NCBI GenBank assembly: GCA_000727475.1
Contig: KL647288.1
Coordinates: forward strand, 6,165,414 to 6,229,413
DNA: 64,000 nt
Direction of reading: 5' to 3'
From: Sarcocystis neurona
Taxonomy: Eukaryota > Apicomplexa > Conoidasida > Eucoccidiorida > Sarcocystidae
In this document: piece by piece, positions 60,191 to 64,000 of the stretch
Layout of the letters: every line of letters begins with the position of its first letter
Position numbering within the stretch: the stretch's first letter is position 1
Translations under genes and position numbers: made by a program
Notes under the pieces: model-generated
What the model was told of the DNA's origin: nothing
Databases searched by the model: none
Seen by the model: only the letters and a program-made list of their open reading frames with translations

Positions 60191-60356
60191 GTGCTCGATG
60201 AAAGGGGATTCGAGAAACTTCGTTTGTAGGTAGCGCAGCGGAGATGTCCGCGCAGGTCGATCTTCTTGGTCCACGCCAGGACACCCTAGAAAGATTTTCA
60301 CGAGCCCACCGACGAACCATCGCACGTATACGTATGTCTTTGTATCCAGACATTTT
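60191..60356 (+). CDS. Candidate exon, helical and charged
   Basis: The frame reads SAQVDLLGPRQDTLERFSRA and HRRTIARIR, ending at a CAAG/GTGAGT donor near 60360. The Q..L...QD.TL.R spacing is faintly SNARE-like, which would fit the syntaxin-6-like start at 58690, but the match is weak. Confidence 0.25.
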
Positions 60357-61482
60357 TCAAGGTGAGTTCGCGCGCCGAAATAATGCACACATAAAAGTTG
60401 GCCTGTACGAACGTGTTGACATTTGCGGCACCCCTGCAGTCGCTGGTCATGTGCAGGAGTGTTTCTGGTGCATTCCTGCAGCACCAACATGCGTGTGTAT
60501 CTGCTGTGAATGTTCTAGCGAGCGCAAAACCAAGGGAGCTGCTCCTGTAGTAGGTACGTTTCTGTATTGTGCACATGCGGGGAATGGTCACTTTAATTGC
60601 ATATCAGGAACTCCGTATACATGTTGTGTAAAGGTTTCTATGCGCGTGTGTGTCCGAGGAGGCAGAAGGCGCGTTCTAAGTTGTGCAACTGACCTCGCAT
60701 GTAAAGACGTGCACGCCTGTGTCAGTCTCTGCAAGTGAGTATTTTGAAAAGGGGAGTAAACGCGCGGACTGTGCATGCCGGGAAAAAGTGGAAAAACTTG
60801 AGCTCGAACTGTATGTCTGTGTGTGTGTGTCTCTCTCTCTTTACATATATATGTAATTTATATGTATTTATATATTTGTGTGTTTGAGTCTCCAGCGGGA
60901 ACACGTTGGTAATACGCATTGTGCGTTGTTTGGTAGGGGCTATCTAATACATTCGTCTGGAGGGAAGCTCATCTCTTTTTTTCGTGTGAATGCAGCACCA
61001 GCAGCAGCTCCTTCGGTTTTGCGTGTGTGTGCTGGCGTCTGTGAGGCGCGCACGTACCTAGTGGTGTGAGACCACGCCGTTCCCACGAGTACTGCTCACT
61101 GTGTAGGCGCGTGCACGAGGTAGTTTCACGCATGCGCACATAGCTATGTATTCAACGTATAGTCAGCAAGCTCACACGCAAAGCGTGGCGCATCTCTTGT
61201 ACATCCACGTGAAATGTACGTACATCTCTTTTCATATATGTGTACGCGTCGAACAACCGCGCACCGAGTACCGAAGTTGTCGGTATATATGTGTGCGCGT
61301 GTATATATCTGCGCAAACATGCGTGTGTGTACTCAACTACAATGTTGTGCAAGAGGTATGAACTTTTTCACGCACGCATGTGCCGCAGGCGCACACGAGA
61401 AAATCCACGACTGTTTCCGCTCTTCATGCATGCATGTGTGCACAAGTAGCGCTGGTTTCCTCTTTATTGCCGCTCTTGTAGG

Positions 61483-61561
61483 AAGGTCTTTCCTCCCGAG
61501 TGATTTGAGTCGCGTGGGCAGCGCGCACCGCGTAGATCCCGAGCTGCTCGGTCTAGAAAAG
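61483..61561 (+). CDS. Candidate exon, unknown
   Basis: Acceptor GCTCTTGTAG then GRSFLPSDLSRVGSAHRVDP and ELLGLEK, followed by a GGTAAGG donor. It is protein-like with good splice sites; its parent gene is not identified. Confidence 0.3.
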
Positions 61562-62019
61562 GGTAAGGCTGCTCCTCAACGCGTTCCCCTACGTCCACTC
61601 GTGTACGTCCACGAAAAAAGGAATTTTAATGATTTATACGTAGGCTCAAAAATGCGCTTCAGGCGTGTGCATGTCTGTACCATGTAAGTGACTCCTCCTT
61701 GTACAAACGTGGATTGGCATACTCGCGACTACATTTGGGGGGTATGTCTCCACAGAGTGTGACGTACACCCATACATACATGTGTGCGAGCAGTGAGTGG
61801 AAGTATAGAAATAGACGCTTATGGTGGAGTCTTGTGCTCAGGGGCATCAATACATGTACGACCACGCAGGTAGATACAGTGTCGTGTCACAAACGCGAAA
61901 ACAGGCATACTTCTGTGTCGCACACATGTGCATGTGTAAACATGTTTTTGATAGAAGATGATTTGCATGCACATCAAGATGCACACGTTACGCATTAAAA
62001 ATGGATATTCAGACAAACG

Positions 62020-63650
62020 TGTAGAGGAAAATATCTAGATTATCCAGGCACGCCCTGGTGTACGTATGTGTCGGTGAGGGTGCAGGGGTTCATTTTTTAT
62101 CTAGGTAGCTACACACACCTATAGCCGCGCTCATGTGAAATTCGACGACAACAGCTCCTTGGCTCGATACACGGATCCGCTTCCGGCAGCGTCTTTTCAC
62201 GAACGGATACGTAGCTTAGAACCGTTGTGTGCGCCTGCAGCGAAGCACCACTTTCAAGTCGTTTATCTACTGAGAACAAGCCCGTGTATATCAGGCATCT
62301 TCCACGTCGGTCTGCTGCATGAGACGGACAGACACAGGTGTTTTTTGTGGTGGCTGGGGTGTAGTGCTGCTCTCTTGTCGTTTTTCGAATGAAGATTAAG
62401 AGGCGACTGACTCCCATATATGCGACCACGTAAAGATGCGTAAACAAGCGAGAGGCACGATTATACGAGGACAGACGTCGGAAGCGACACGTGAATATTC
62501 CTCCAGTAATCGCCCGCCTTTTTTTCTTTTTTCCGCTGATGGGCGCACACAAACTCAATCATACGGTTAAAATATCTGGCTCAAATGGTTTGCATTCGTG
62601 TCATTGAGAACCGTGTGCGACAAAACAAGAGAAACCTCTGCGCAGCAGAGGCGTCCTAGCATATGTATCCCGAAGACACTCCGGGTTCACTGCAGGAATT
62701 GGACTCAGGAGACAAGCAGGCACAGTAGCTGTCTCCGTCTTGTGATAGCTTCAGTATATATGTGGAATTTGTGTGAGGATGTACGGACAGTAGGTCTAGT
62801 ACGAAAGAGGCTCCTGTGTTACTAATCCTATGTTTATTATTACTAGTAGCACACGTGATACTATTGTTAGTTGTTATTAGAGTAGGGAGGATAACGCCCA
62901 GTGTGTGGCCGGAGTACTGGTGTTATTGATCCGAGTCAAAGCGTTGTAGCGATTTCGCTCGTTTTTTCGACCCGACCGCGTACAAATGTGAATCACACTT
63001 TTTCCATGGATGTGGCTGAATTTTAATGAGTTGCTAAACGTCGATGGTAAGGGTAGGGGCGTGAGAGGTTGTGCTTTGACAGCAATAGCTGTTCAACTGC
63101 TTGTGCATTCGTTTGCGTTTGTGTATCATTAGTGCACCGTTTCTCGGCCCCTGCTACTACCGCTCTTGTGGTGCTGACATTTTCCTCTGTGCTGCCGCAA
63201 ACTACTGTGCTGCTGCTCCTGCCTCTAGTCAGGAGGCGCAACAACACCAGCGCCAGAAGCTACAGCAGAAGAAGAGAGAGCACTAACGTAACAGCGCGCG
63301 CACACATGAAGCGTGCGCAGACGTATATTTTTACATATATATATATAGATTTATGTTGGTGCAGAAGCGTATGTATCCTTCACGTGTGTACATGTGTGCA
63401 TGTCTCTTAACACATACGTCTGCGTTAGATAACTGTCTGCGTGTATGTAGCATCTCGACAGCGCCACTGTCCGTGCTGGTATTTGCCTGCAAACGGTGAA
63501 TAACAGACTGAGTACTGCTGACGGCAGTTACTGATACGTTGACTTCACGTGGATGTGTACCTTCGTATATGAGCGTGTGGCTTTAAATTATATTTTTGTT
63601 TACATGTTCTAAGATTAACCATTATCTTTTCCTGTCCCTTCCTGTTTTAC
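62020..63650. other. No settled gene; possible 5' exons of the aquaporin
   Basis: A CAG/GCC-rich patch at 63150-63290 behind a TATCATTAG acceptor is open in three frames. One gives Ala/Thr/Glu-rich sequence similar in composition to the start of the aquaporin exon. No phase-correct join to 63654 was found. Confidence 0.3.
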
Positions 63651-63653
63651 TAG

Positions 63654-64000
63654 GTGCGCTCACGCCACGCGCCGCAGAGGAGGAGCGGCCGGGGGAGGAG
63701 AAGCCGACGACGGGTTTGACTCGTTGGGTAGGGTGGGCACTCCCGTTGATGCAGAAATGCACTTGCGAGTTGTTTGGCACAGCTATATTAGTTTCATCTG
63801 TAGCTTTTGGCGTCGTAAAAGAGAATGGATTCCTAGCTCCCTTTGCAGTGTCAAGCACGATATTTGCCCTCGTCTGTTTGTTCAAAGACATCAGCGGGGC
63901 GCACTTCAATCCTGCTGTTTCCGGCACGCTGTACTTGACGGATCCACGTTTTGGCTTCGTTGACTTGATCGGGTATGTCTGTTCCCAGCTCTTGGGGTCT
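63654..64000 (+). CDS. Aquaporin/MIP channel, N-terminal exon (3'-partial)
   Basis: The acceptor CCTGTTTTACTAG at 63653 opens an exon in phase needing one upstream base, and it continues off the right edge. A short Glu/Pro-rich cytosolic stretch (AEEERPGEEKPTTG) is followed by helix 1 (CTCELFGTAILVSSVAFG), helix 2 (LAPFAVSSTIFALVCLF) and the first pore loop SGAHFNPAVS with the canonical NPA motif. Helix 3 begins at FGFVDLIGYV. E-L-F-G-T at helix 1 and G-A-H-F-N-P-A-V are hallmark MIP residues. Members are membrane water/glycerol channels; selectivity needs the second half, not present here. The N-terminus lies in an upstream exon not identified. A Met within this exon (63749) could also start a shorter form. 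Confidence 0.9.

Noticed and set aside
1..64000. tRNA, rRNA, CRISPR array, bacterial operon or insertion sequence
   Set aside because: No B-box with matching A-box, no spaced identical repeats of CRISPR type, no transposase-like protein; the introns show this is eukaryotic DNA.

Overview
This window is nuclear DNA of a eukaryote, most likely a coccidian apicomplexan. The evidence is direct: protein frames are split by GT-AG introns (about 56 nt to 2.7 kb) that can be spliced in phase, genes are sparse, Ser/Gln/Ala-rich low-complexity coding is common, CAG/CTG and TG/AT microsatellites are frequent, and one assembly gap of 512 N sits inside a TG tract. The gene set (longin SNARE YKT6, DPCD, NOP15/NIFK-like RRM protein, aquaporin, MFS carrier) is that of a flagellum-bearing protist. 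The low gene density and long introns suggest a Sarcocystis-like genome rather than compact Toxoplasma; that placement is inference.

Layout. 1-3989 (-): a single open frame of at least 1,329 codons, Ser/Glu/Arg-rich, running off the left edge and carrying a recurring short V-x-x-L-R-x-x-Y/F-E motif. 6780-9408 (+): a multi-exon major facilitator transporter. 12302-13375 (+): NOP15/NIFK-like nucleolar RRM protein. 15180-17231 (-): two-exon protein of unknown function. 19852-21140 (+): DPCD. 23143-28216 (-): YKT6 in four exons. 28.3-36 kb: low-complexity stretches, short direct repeats and isolated candidate exons only. 36.2-37.0 kb: TG tract with the gap. 37413-39226 (-): IQ motif + RIIa-like helices + possible EF-hand-like C-terminus, resembling EFCAB10. 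41197-45014 (-): last three exons of an unrecognised protein. 46-52 kb: isolated exons on both strands. 53.5-58.7 kb: CTG/CAG-rich low complexity. 58.7-63.6 kb: scattered + strand exons, one resembling a syntaxin-6 N-terminus. 63654-64000 (+): aquaporin exon with an NPA motif, cut by the right edge.

No operon logic applies. Two genes (DPCD and the IQ/RIIa-like gene) are of types linked to cilia or flagella, which in coccidians would mean microgametes. YKT6 serves membrane fusion, the RRM protein large-subunit ribosome assembly, and the MFS carrier and aquaporin solute and water transport. Coordinates of exons were derived by hand from splice-site phase; first exons and untranslated regions are mostly unknown.
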